Of a stretch of DNA of 64,000 nucleotides, positions 21,511 to 33,483 are shown piece after piece. This stretch comes from Tamarix chinensis (Eukaryota; Streptophyta; Magnoliopsida; Caryophyllales; Tamaricaceae). The notes under the pieces are model-generated. The model made no database searches and was not told the DNA's origin. It was given only the letters and a program-made list of their open reading frames with translations. Position 1 is the stretch's first letter. Every line of letters begins with the position of its first letter. The stretch is from the NCBI GenBank assembly GCA_030549775.1, contig CM060178.1, positions 64,470,896-64,534,895 on the forward strand. The letters are read 5' to 3'. The position numbers were made by a program, and so were the translations under genes.

Positions 21511-24500
21511 AGGCTCTTTCGCGCTAAATTTTGCTCCAGTTTTACAAAGACGAATTTAAACCTGTAATAGTAATTAATAACCTGCTCAACCTGATCATTG
21601 AACCAAAAGTATTCTTTATACCAAAAATTTGCACATCAAGTTTCTACCTGCATATATATATATAATATATTGATAACCTGTAATAATAATAATATTTAAC
21701 CTGCTTAATTAATTACAACCTGATCATTGAATATTTAATCCAAATATATCAATGTATTTCATCAACATTCAAAATCATTAAATTACAAAGTGACAAGCTA
21801 CATAGCAACTTCCGTCTAAAATACATATATATACATTAATTCATGACCTACGATCATCTATTACAAAATATTTAAAGGCTTGATAAAAGAGAGCCGGCAT
21901 TTGCCTCAAAGCGTGACCCCTCCTGCACGCATATGATCAAGTGACAAACCTACAACAACAATTGAAATAAATATGAGAATTCCAACAAGCTATAGAATTT
22001 AACATGGCCGGCAGAGTTTCCAAAATAATGAAGCTGCACTATATTTCATATGAAGGCCCTTGACATAATTGCCCCGTGGTATTTTTTATTTTTTTTGGAC
22101 ATCCTAATTATCCTTCTGAATCAGTTAAGATGTTTCCATTTTCCCAACAGTGACACTATTTTTGTTCAGCAATATATCATAGTTTTATGGGCAACAATGC
22201 AAACGTATGACATCCAGATATGCTTAGACTTTTAATCAATCCCACATCTCCCGTTTTCATGCTCCCATTATTTATTCTCCTTATTTTCATGCTCTTTGAT
22301 TGTTTCTTCTCCTTATCAGTTCATTAATTCCAAATTTCAACTTTCCACATTCCTAAATTGGTTTTCCTCTCTTGCACTAGTCTCCCTCATTTAATAATTT
22401 TTCATTTGTCATAGATTGAAACCACACACAACAAATTCAGGTTTTTGTTTGCCTCTACACTTCTATCTCCATCAAAACCAAGTTCAAAAGATAAACCCCA
22501 TAATCACCACATCAGAGGAGACTATTGAAGAATTGAATAGAACAATTTCAGAAAGCATTGGAGTTTCTTTCTCGTGGTAAATCTGAATTTCTTTCATTGC
22601 TATTTGATCAGGGGTATTATTTTTTCATTTCTCAAATTCTTTTTAATTTATTTCCAATTCTCATTTCCTTATAAGTTCATCACTAAGCGTGTGTGATACC
22701 AGGGGAATCTAGCTTTGAGTTCTTTGTAACCTCGTGAGATTTTCATGGCTTATTTACAAGTTTGAACGAACTAACCACTTGGTGTATGTTCTTTCAATCT
22801 GTATGATTTTGATGTAAAAACCTTTCAAAGGGTATTCAATCATATCTATTATTGCAATAATAGCTTTCAAACCCGTCAATATCTAACTCACTTTGTTCAG
22901 TTTCAGAAAACTGATTAAATGAGGAAGTATTAGAAAGTTCCAAATCTAAGATACATCTAACAAAAATCATTTTAAAATGTTTTCTATCCTCTCACAAAAT
23001 TCAGTTTTCATTTGTATCCACAAATATCATTCAATGTCTTTCCTCCTGCTTTCTTCCACTGTATTTTAAATGAGAAGCTTCATCTCTAAATATATTTTCG
23101 ATGTAGGAAGCAATTCTGAATATGTTTAAAAAAACAGAAAACAAGGACCATCCCAACAAGGTTTTATCAAATCACATAGAATCATTCTGGAAACAATCAC
23201 AGATAACAATTTAATCCAAAACAATCACATATGCAAGACCCAATGATTTTGCCACAAACAATATCCTGTTTCATCTCTTATTATAATCACAAAACAATAT
23301 ATTTGAAGTGGAGCAGAGCAGTTAGGGTTAGGCAGAGAAGATTCCACCTTTGTGAGTTCTATGGTGGTGGTTATCTTTTTTTAGGTTAAAAAGAAGCTAT
23401 TCTTAACCGTTTATAATCAAATGATAGATGAAAATTAGGCTTTGGACGCTTTCCCTTTTGACATTCTTAGTCAATATGGTTAAATTTGTGCATTATCACA
23501 ACTTCAAGTTGATTATATTATGGAGCGTTCAACGTATTGCTATCGATATTTATATTATGCATACTGTAACAGATAAATTATATTCAAGAGAATTACTCCA
23601 AAGGACCACCCATAACTTGTTGTAAAACTACTCTTTTAACTTTTTTGCACAGTTTAGGAGAATGACCAGTTCCATGTTTCATGGTGTTTCGCAACTCCTT
23701 TATGGATATACGGCCAATATTCTTAAGCTTCTTGATTTTGATTTTGGGTTGTTTTAAGATGAATTATGATGCAAGGAGGGTGCTTTAAAGGTAAAACACA
23801 AATACTTGTACAATACCAGCATTCTTTTACATCATAGAATATAATTCATTTGATAAAGTTTTGACTTCATACTATTATTATATGTATCACTTGATAGTGA
23901 AATTTAATGTACGGATCAGATTTTGTGTTATTGAATTGAATTTGTTAGATGTCAAGATTACAGTAATATGGGACTAAATAATTTTATTGCTACAATATCT
24001 GGTGGCATTCTGTTTTCTGCATCGATTAACGAGCCTCATGGTCTTCATAAATAGCTCTTACATCTCATGTTTTCAGCTGTGCTGTTGAGTTTCTTATATT
24101 TGAGCCAACAATTGTGGCGGCAAAATCATTGTATCTGCTTGGCATTATCAGTATTAACTATGGAAATTATTACACGAACCTGAATTATTTAACATTTTAT
24201 CCCAGATCTTGAGAGGACTATTAGATATCCTGAGTTATTAGGACTTCTAAAACTATTTAGAGCAACTCTATACCCCATAACTCATATTTTATGAGTTAAT
24301 TTTCAATATTATCCTCTTTCTCATTTCCTCTAACTATGAGACTTTAAATGGATTCATATTTTAGTTGTGTGAACTATGCATGAAAATCCAATGGATTTTT
24401 AAATATACTATATAAGAATTAAAAATAATATAAAATTTAGCAGTATCTTTTTCTTATATATTACTCATATTCTAAACAAGCACCATGAGTTTCGTGGTGC

Positions 24501-25190
24501 AACCAATATATATACTAGTTATTGCCTGATATTAGCCAATATATATATGCTTGATATATAGTCATAATAATGATCAGTCATACTGGGTGGACAAACATTA
24601 TTATCCAGACAAAATGGCTACTATTGGGCATAGCTTGGAGTCTGGATCATGTGGTTTTAATGTACCACCTCAGAATGTTAGAGAAAAAAATTTCTTTCCA
24701 AGTTCTGCTTTACCACTCAACTGAACCAGCCATGGAAGCTGCAAAGCAGCAAAAGATAGTACCTTTCCATTTTTTCTCAGAAGATCATCCCAACTAGATT
24801 ATCCAGCATGTTGTTCCGATAATACACAGAAATCATGACATTGCATGTTGTTCCGGTAATACACACAACCAATAATGCAGCTAGGGGATAGAGACCAGCA
24901 TGCAAAGGGAGTTATGTTGGCCAAATTTAGTTATGTTGAGACATCAATAGGAGAATTATACTTCAAGATCTAAACAAACAAGAAAAACACCAATAATACA
25001 GTTCTAAAGATAATATATTTCAGTTCTAGGAACTTACATCTCCCAAGTGGACTTCAGGGCTATCCCCTATAACCTGTAAAGCATCCATCATGGTACCTGC
25101 ACATGTTCCAATTACCAAAACCTGTAAAAATTACTAAAAGCAATCAACACCTACAATTTGCGGTACGTATTCATAAAATCTCTATAAAAC
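21511..25190. other. CACTA 2 noncoding left arm
   Basis: About 3.7 kb between the subterminal repeats and the 3' end of the antisense TnpA-type gene. Open frames are short (61, 65 and 75 codons) and lack domains. The sequence is moderately AT-rich and not internally repetitive. It could include captured host intron or untranslated sequence, but nothing can be named. Confidence 0.45.
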
Positions 25191-25194
25191 ATAC

Positions 25195-26999
25195 CTATGT
25201 AGTGCTTGTTCTTCCCATCCACTGATTGACTCGAGCCATAAAGACATCCAACTCTTTTTTGTTGGCAGCTACTTCTGCTCTAGTGGCAGCTAACTGTTCT
25301 TCAGTTTTCTGAAGTTGATCTTTAGTAGCAGCTGCTTCTTCTCTTGCGGCAGCTAATTCCTTATTTAGCCTTTCTATTTCAAGATTGGATCGACCTACAC
25401 TCTTGTTACACATCTCTAGCTTAGAGGGTGTAGCACCATGCCCATAACCGAATGCTCTACCAGTATGATTCTTTCCATATAAAGAAAGAACGACATCCTT
25501 TTCCACCTCAACTGTATTTTCTGACAATTTAGAGTGCTCGGTTTTTTCTTTTATATAAGACATGGCTTCATCCTATGTTAGGGAAAATAAAAAGAATAAA
25601 GGGCTACATTGAGATAAAACCAAAGAATAAGGACATTAATATGTAAATATATAACCCCATACCACAAATTCCTTGGACTTGGAATATTTTGAATAGCTTC
25701 CATCACGACGCTTATGATTAAGTATAAACATATCAATTTCACCAGGCTCTCAACCATTAGACCTTATTTGAATGATTAAATAAATTCACATAAATATATT
25801 ATGCATGTCATGAATGAATTCAAAGACATTTAACTACCATTATTATATATTATGCATGTCATAAATTACTTACATATTCATCTCTAGCAATAGCAAAGCT
25901 TTTTGTTCCACGTGTATGAAAATGGGATGCTTCACTTCTTGCCTCTTCTCCTCGCTTCGAAGCAACCTTAGATCAAATAAATATATAACTATCTATTCAT
26001 TTTCAAACTATAAATAAATGCTTAGTTTGATATTGTACCTTTCCATCATTAGAGAACCAATACTCAACCATTTCATACCATTGCTCCTTAGGAATTTTGG
26101 CGATATTCCATTTTTCTAGCACTTGATCTATTGTAGCACCAGGTGGACAATATTTAGCCTTCAACTCACCCCTCTTACTTCTTACTCTGATTCCAAGGCT
26201 ACTCAAAAAAATATTTGTCCATCATACTCCCGGGAGGAAGATGAAACTTTGCCTACCATGGCCAGAAAAATAAGATAACGAAAATGACAAGAAAAATAAA
26301 AATAACATTACTATAATTCATATATATCTATGAAGTACCCGAACTATTGTCTTCAATTCCTCTTTGGTTACTTTATTCACTTTACACCAATCTTTCCTAT
26401 GGTACGGGCACAATTCTGGTCTATCTGCTAGGTCTGCTAACCAACGGTTGAAGATATGTCCAGACCTTCTAATTGGTTGATACATTTCATTAACATCCAC
26501 AACCATCTTCTCACGACCGTTAAGATCCCAAATATCTACTGGCGAAATTTCACCATATCTTCGTGTTATGTTTCCCTCAACATCTAAACAATACATTTGA
26601 ATTTAGTTAGTGACGATAGAAAGAATTGAATGAATAAAATAAAACATTTAGTAATAAGCCACCCTTACCAATAAATTCTACAAAATCTTTAATAATCTTG
26701 CCTCTACCACCACCACTACCACCAACTACACTTGGTGTATCATGCTCGTGAAGTTGCTCCTCATGGACTTGAATTGTTTGTGTAACACTATATGGTGTAA
26801 GAGGTGAATGAATATATGGAGACCTCTCAACCAATGTATCAACAAACGCTTGACCACATGGTTGAATATTTGATGAAAGAGGTAAAGTGTTGTCTCCTGT
26901 CACACGTCTAAAAGAGAGACTAACATTCGATGATGTGCAACGAGAAGATGCACGTGGATCATCTGTCAAATTCCTTGTTGCTTTCCTTGAACGATACAT
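25195..26999 (-). pseudogene. TnpA-type CACTA protein, disrupted
   Basis: Antisense counterpart of the intact gene at 17,082-19,087. Exons by splice signals: 26669-26999 (starts MYRSRKATRNL), 26339-26583 (contains RRSGHIFNRWLADLADRPEL and a Cys/His-containing CPYHRKDWC), 26039-26250 (PPGATIDQVLEKWNIAKIPK then EQWYEMVEYWFSNDGK), 25874-25966 (RGEEARSEASHFHTRGTKSF), 25663-25762 (NHKRRDGSYSKYSKSKEFV) and 25195-25572 (Ala/Glu-rich coiled coil ending MGRTSTT). One surplus base in the A run at 26,205-26,211 (+ strand) shifts the frame of exon 3, and a stop falls early in the fifth exon. Domain order matches PF03004-type proteins, but sequence similarity to the other copy is low, so the two elements belong to different CACTA lineages. 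Confidence 0.85.
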
Positions 27000-27157
27000 G
27001 ACAACAAAACATATGATCTACACCATACTCATGAACAGTTAGAAAAACATTAGTAAAAATAAAAAATGATAATAACAAAACATGAAGTAGAGTCCACAAA
27101 AATAAATTGCAATGAAAAGTAGTTCATACATTAGTTATTTATTTTTGTAGTCTAAAA

Positions 27158-30100
27158 CTACTCATCCATATTAGTCCTATCTAAATATGTTACATCATCA
27201 AAAGTATTAATGGAAGTACAAGGAACTGATTGGGGATAGAGACGATCATCTTCATCCTCATTTTCTTCTAGTGCACATGTTCCCACCTGATAGTTGTCCC
27301 TTGGTTTTGTTTCAACTATATGAGACCACTCTTCTTGTTTCCCATCCTTCACATAAAAAACTTGAGTTGCTTGAGATGCCAGAATGAATGGATCATCTTT
27401 TATTGCCTTTCCCGTATGTATCAAGTGATTGAAATTTACTAAAGTAAATCCATTGTTATCTTGCTTCAACCCTCTACCTGAATTAATGTTTACCCAATCA
27501 CAACGAAATAATACAACTCGACAACTACCATAGTAATCCAATTCGTAAATATCTCTTATCTTCCCATAATGTTTCCTTCCATCTGCAATTACCAGCACCC
27601 CAGAATTTTGAGTTTTCCTCCTCTCATCACGGTTTTTTGTGTGAAATCTGAATCCCCTCGTGATAAATGAATTCATCCGTTTAACTAATTTATTAGGTCC
27701 TCGTGCCATAGCCTTCCAAATTTTCCCATCTTCTATGCCGTCATCAATGTCTTGTCCCTAAAATAGCATAAAAGATTACAACTTTTATAGTATGCATTAT
27801 AACACATATGGTCATATAATAAAATACTTTTGCTCTATGTATTGTTAAAACTACCTTTGATTGAAGCCATTGAGAAAATTCTTCGACTACCCACTTCTTC
27901 TTGGTATTCTCATCAGGCCTAATGCCCCTATTGGTCCGATGCTTTTCACGTATGAAATCTCTATACCATATAAGAGCATTAAAATCTATAAAAAAAACTA
28001 TACATTAATTTAATAAAGTTGCATAACTATAATGGTACATATAATATTACCTATAATAAGTATCAAAATAATGATGTTGGATCAACACATAACGATGAGC
28101 TTGCTTAAGACTCAAATCATCCAAGTTGTGGTGATGAATCTTCCCTAAAGATCGTCCTTCGGTATTGAACAAATACTTGTCAAAATCTTGAACAAATTCA
28201 TCATTCCGTGGTACTCGATTAAATAATGTCTCAACATCTCCAAAATAACGTGAACAGAATGTTAAACATTCATGGATGTTGTATCCCTCTGCTATAGAAC
28301 CCTCAGGATGAGCTCTATTCCGCACGTATGATTTTAATCGTACTAGGTCCCTATAAAATAAAACAATGAAGCCACATATTTGTAATCATTATAGAAATTA
28401 TAGTAGCACTAAGCATAGTCATAGAAAAAGTAAGTACAAATGTTCTCATCGTTCAATGGGAAACATCCAAGTATAGTGAACTGGGCCTGTAAACTTCACT
28501 TGCTCTGGAAGATGTACAATCAAATGAACCATGCTTGTTAAAAAACTCGGTGGAAAAATCTTTTCCATGCGGCACAATGTTAGAACGACATGTTGTTGCA
28601 AATTATCAAGCTCTTGCAAGTCTAGCTCTTTACTACATATGGATTTGAAAAACAATGATAAGTCTGAGATAAGTCCAACAACCTCAGTGCACATGGATTC
28701 TCTTAATGCAATTGGGAGCAAATCTTGCATTAAAATATGACCATCGTGACTTTTAAGATTGAAAAATCTCTTCTCTTTCAAACTAACACATCTCGAGATG
28801 TTAGATGCATATCCATTAGGAACTTTAATCTTTTGCAAAACTGATAAGAAGCGGACCTTGTCAATAGCATTCATCGTATCAGAAGCATTAGGCAAGACAT
28901 ACTTGTTATTTGGCAATTCAATCGGGTGTAGATCTTGTCGTATCCCAATATCCTGAAGATCCATGCGTGCTTGATGATTGTCTTTTGACTTCCTATCAAT
29001 ACCCAAGAAAGTTCCTAATAAATTATCACATATGTTTTTCTCTATATGCATTACATCTAAATTGTGACGAATGAGGTTGTGTTGCCAATAGGGAAGATCA
29101 AAGAAAATAATTCTTTTCTTCCAATTATGTTGCATGGGCCTATCAAATAAAATATCCTCATCCTCATCATTATCATCATCTGTGTCCTCAAAAATTGGTA
29201 GGGGCATATCAATTGGTTCAGCGGATCTTGTAGATCGATCTGAAAACTTCCCATAAACGTGATTGAGGCCATCCACCTGCCTACGAATAATAATTCCAGA
29301 TGGTGTAGTTGGAGCCTTGTCAAAATCTATTGTTCCATCAAATTGTGAAGCTTGAAAGCGAAATATGTGATCATCCGGTAACCACCTACGATGCCTCATA
29401 TAACAAAACTTCTTACCAAACTTCAACCATCTTGAAGAAGTAGCATTTGCACAGCAAGGACAAGCAAGAGCACCCTTTGTACTCCACCCAAACAAATTTG
29501 CATATGCTGGAAAATCATTTATAGTCCACATAAGAGCGGCCCGCAGTTGAAAGTTTTGCATAGAAGCTACATCAAAAGCATTAACACCCTCCCACAACTT
29601 CCTTAACTCATGTACTAGAGGTTGCAAATATACATCTATGTCATTACCTGGGCTCTTCTCCCCTAGAATAATCATAGAAAAAATAAGTGATGTTTGTTTC
29701 ATACATAACCATGGTGGGAGACTATAAGGAACTAATAATACAGGCCATGTGCTATGATTCGTGCTCAACGTTCGAAATGGATTAAACCCATCACTAGCAA
29801 GTCCAAGACGAACATTGCGCGGATCGAGAGCAAAATCTGGATAATGGGAATCAATATCTTTCCATGCCAAACCATCAGCTGGATGTCTTAATTTTCCATC
29901 CTTCACACGATTTCTATCATGCCATCTCATATCTGCAGCCATCTTTGATGACATGTATATTCTTTTTAGCCTTTTAATTAATGGAAAATACCGTAGAACT
30001 TTCTTAGGATTTTTTATTCTATTAGACTCTTGTTCACCTTCATTATTACACCCTAGTTCAATTGGATTCTCCCAACGAGAAGTGTTACACACCAAACAAT

Positions 30101-30888
30101 TATCTAGCTTTGTCTAATCATTTCTTCCATCATTCCAATATAACATGCAGTCATTTGGACATGCATGGATCTTTTCATATCCAAGACCCAATTCATTGAT
30201 CAACTTTTTTTCTTCATACCAAGATGATGGAAATGAAGACAACATAGGAAATGCATTGGATAACAATTCAAGCAACATGGTAAAAGACTTTGAAGACCAA
30301 CCATTCATGCTTTTCAAATGACACAAATGAAAAATGAAAGAAAGCTTCGAATAATTCTTGCAACCCGGATATAATTCTTCCTCACATTGCTTCATTACTC
30401 TATAAAAATGAAACTCTTCATCACTACGACAATTGCTTGGTTGGCCTTCAGGTAAAACATCACAATCATGGGAATTCTCGTTGAATGTAGTCTGAAATGG
30501 AACTAAATTTCAACTGTATGATTTTCAGTTGAGGGTTGATCAAATACCCCAAATGCATCCCTCACCAAGGTTGGAATTTGAGTACTATCACCAAAACTTG
30601 GCCTAATTTCATCCATACTTCCATGTCCAACGTTAACATCATTAGTAGGGACATATATTGGTTCCCCATGAAGAACCCAATTAGTATAATTTTTTTTCTA
30701 AAACCATTCTTCATAACACGAGCAGTGACAACATCAACGGGATTACGATATCTGTTATGACACTTTTGACATGGACACCCGATTTCTCCATTTATAGCAG
30801 CTTTAGAAGTTGCAAGCTTCAAAAAACTATCAAATCCCGCTAGAAACTCAGGACTGGTCCTATTAAAATTTATCCAACTTTTATCCAT
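27158..30888 (-). pseudogene. TNP2-type CACTA transposase, nearly complete but disrupted
   Basis: Starts MDKSWINFNRTSPEFLAGFD at 30,888, the conserved transposase-associated N-terminus (PF13963) with a CPCQKCHN metal-binding motif. The frame then breaks at an 8-base A run (30,690-30,697) and again near 30,510. The core (30,095-28,446 plus upstream) carries PF02992 signatures HPADGLAWKDID, DPRNVRLGLASDGFNPF, STWPVLLVPYSLPPWLCMKQ, SPGNDIDVYLQPL, LRAALMWTINDFPAYANLFG and WSTKGALACPCC. It is followed by DUF4218 (MHIEKNICDNLLGTFLG to VHLIVHLPEQVKFTGP). Later exons are 28051-28350 (RAHPEGSIAEGY), 27855-27960 and 27158-27757 (DUF4216: TRGFRFHTKNRDERRKTQNS, LFRCDWV, VFYVKDG). There is a TAG at 30,114-30,116, and the donor after FPIER at 28,446 reads ATGAGA where GTGAGA is expected. 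The catalytic body is otherwise open for about 550 codons, so decay is recent. Confidence 0.9.
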
Positions 30889-31039
30889 GAGAAAATGTAT
30901 TTCAAATATACCTGAGCATTTAAAAAAAAACAAATTAAGTAACAAAATTAAGGTTGTAAAAACTAGTTGATATAATCTCAGGGGTTGTTTTAGATGAGAC
31001 TTCCAACAACTAAAATACGTAATTAGGCCCAATATTTAT

Positions 31040-32130
31040 AAGCTATAATAGTATAACACGCATGCTATAATTAGCTATAATAGTATTGACATTTACAGTA
31101 ATTATGTATTTATTATGGTAGACTAATATCTATCATACCTAGCTAAATTTTAAATATAAAATAAAATATGAAAGTCACAATTAAACAAAGAAATATTTTC
31201 TACTAATATGTATGCCCATAACAAAAATTCAATTAAACATATCAAATATAAATTGATCAAAAGGAAGCTTATTCTCAATCCGAAAACAATAAATATAGAT
31301 GTACGTTGAAGCAAGGTCATTGACATTTTGTACACCAATATTAAATTTTTTTAATATTAATTGGTGATATGATTACATATCTTGAGAGAGAGTGCTAGTT
31401 ATAGATTCTCATTAACACATGTAGAGTAATTGAAAGGATCGATTGATTGATTAACTAAGCATTATAATTAATTAGTGGTGAATATGAATTCCTTGGTGGC
31501 TTTTATTAATTTAATTCATCTATGTTATATTTTATTAGATTTTACTTTATTTTAGTAGTTTTTTTATCTTATATTTTTATCTAAGATTATTACATATGGA
31601 TTTGAAACCGATTCTTTTATCTTAGATTTTCATCCAATTAGTTAAAAATTGCTTACTTATCACTCATGGATGTAACTATGTCTCTTTTTATCTAAATAAG
31701 ATTATTTATTCTTTGTGACTTCTAGTTTCTGTCCAGCCAACTCTAATTTAAGTTGAATTGGATTTTGGGTTAATATCATATCAGGTCTAATTGATGTTTG
31801 GGTTAGGGTGATTGATTTGGGTCGGGGTCAAATCAAGTTTGAATCATAATCTCTAGTATCATCTAATCATATCGATTTTGGGTTGTATCAGGTCTCAGCT
31901 AAGCATTAAATGTAGTCTATTTTCTGAGTTTAAATTGAGTTGAGACAGCTTTTGCTAACTCTACCTTCGATGCTTCAAATCCGTTTTGATCATTGAGATA
32001 TTACCAACATTTGACCAGTGTTAGCATAAATAAAATACAAAAGGACATAATTCTAGCACATTCCATACCTAAATTCACTTCTAAAAAATAAAAGATAACT
32101 AAATTAACAATTCAAATGCGAAGCATGATT
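31040..32130. other. CACTA 2 DNA upstream of TNP2, no gene seen
   Basis: AT-rich region 5' of the TNP2 start. It should contain the TNP2 promoter or a leader intron. No conserved coding signal. Confidence 0.45.
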
Positions 32131-32138
32131 AGATTTAC

Positions 32139-32263
32139 CAATTGCAGCCAATCGTTGCTTCTTCTTCTGTAGCTTTTCTTCCTTGCTTAATGGCTTTTTG
32201 AATCCAAGTTCAGAATTTTCTACTTCTTGCTCCTTTTTCTGTGCAACAAGACGCTCCTCAAAG
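32139..32263 (-). pseudogene. Captured host exon inside CACTA 2
   Basis: Read antisense, CTTCTGTAG precedes a 125-nt open segment, FEERLVAQKKEQEVENSELG then FKKPLSKEEKLQKKKQRLAA, which ends at GCAATTG followed by GTAAAT. This is a Lys/Glu-rich helical protein segment with both splice signals, unlike any TNP2 or TnpA segment. I infer that it is an exon taken from a cellular gene. I cannot name that gene. A second exon-like piece lies upstream (32,945-33,324). Confidence 0.5.
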
Positions 32264-32949
32264 CTACAGAAGAATAAATACAGGTACAGCTTAAAACTCA
32301 TTTATAGGCCTTTAGTCATCAGCAAACTAGATATCATCCTTTGGCAGAATTATGCAAGCATTGCATATATTTCGAAAAGCCACGACTTACATAGCCTATC
32401 TGATATGCTTTTAGAAACTAGTCTGATTTAGTTGATTTAATCTTTGAGTTATTACTTAGTCTCTGTGAGACAATAATCGGATACTCTTACTGCTCTATGT
32501 TAAATGCAAGCAATATACTTGTTGATAGTTATATATATTTGGTCAACATCACAACCTCATTAAGTTTAGAGGGTAAACATTCTCCTAATTTGATCTTAAT
32601 TATTTTAAAGTAAAAGGGAAATTAACCTAATCAATTTATCTAACCTGAAATACATAATGATTTGTGAAACAATATATGAGAGAGGTGTAAATTACTTGCT
32701 TATGTATGATACAATCTGATAACCTAATCTTAAATGAGTATAACAATTAAATAGATATTCGATTGGGTATGGGTATGAGGATGTTGGGATTACACATACA
32801 ACTCATATTTGATATAAACCCGTAGGGTCCAAAAATTTAGTTGATTGGTCTGACCCCAATTAAGTTGCGCCTGAATTAATTGCAGAAAACTAGTTCCACT
32901 ATCATCTCCCAATTAAGTTTGTTCGAAAAACTTATAAGCAGTTACCAAA

Positions 32950-33330
32950 AACCGAACTAACCCGTTGCACTTCCGTCCAGAGCTTCAGTGGGAGCTTCAA
33001 GCAGCACCAGGAACGAGAACAACTACAAATCGAAGGCAAACAACAATTATTTCAGAAGTAATTAAAATCGAAGTTAAATGGAAGTCAAAATCGAACTAAC
33101 CTGTTCACACTTCCGTCCAAAGCTTCGGCGGGAGCTCCGACCAATGCCGGGAACGAGAAAACAGAAGGGCGCAGCGAAGAAGACAAGCAATGTGACGAGC
33201 ACCCAAACGACTGAACGAAATCGACAGAGAGAGAGTAGGGGTCTTCCTCTCGACTAATTTTGGCTGTGCGCGCAGGAGAGGGAGCTAATGTATTATTAGC
33301 GCGCAACGGAATTTGGGATTTCATTTTGGG
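32950..33330 (-). pseudogene. GC-rich first-exon-like segment, partly duplicated, near the CACTA 2 right end
   Basis: Antisense frame from 33,324 (MKSQIPLRANNTLAPSPART) to an AACAG|GTTAGT donor-like site at about 33,099-33,107. The preceding residues read FPALVGAPAEALDGSVNR. A diverged copy of the last 70 bp, with the same donor-like end, lies about 140 bp further at 32,951-33,020, so this exon edge is tandemly duplicated. It could be the leader exon of TNP2 or a captured host exon that continues into 32,139-32,263. Confidence 0.4.
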
Positions 33331-33410
33331 ACGGTTAAAAACCGTCCCTAAACCAATTTTTATTTATTTATTTTGCAACGGTTTAAAACCGTCGCTATTT
33401 CTCCGTTTTT
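33330..33410. repeat. CACTA 2 right subterminal repeats
   Basis: GGGACGGTTAAAAACCGTCC and GCAACGGTTTAAAACCGTCG are palindromic matches to the left-arm motif. There are only two here against ten or more on the left. Confidence 0.8.
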
Positions 33411-33483
33411 TTAACATTTTTCAAACACTCATAGAATCGTCGGTACATGTGCGTGCCTAACGGCCGTATATACTGTAGTGTAT

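Larger units (their letters stand above)
21176..33480 (-). mobile_element. CACTA (En/Spm) transposon 2, full length, 12,305 bp
   Basis: The left end reads CACTACAGTAAATAC at 21,176 and the right end, on the other strand, CACTACAGTATATAC from 33,480, so 14 of 15 terminal bases match. Both ends carry subterminal ACGGTTA..AACCGT(C/T)(C/G)CTAA repeats. Flanking triplets are TAC (left) and TAT (right), a near match to the expected 3-bp duplication. Antisense TNP2 and TnpA-type genes lie in the middle. Both are mutated. The outer thirds hold noncoding or captured sequence. Confidence 0.87.
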
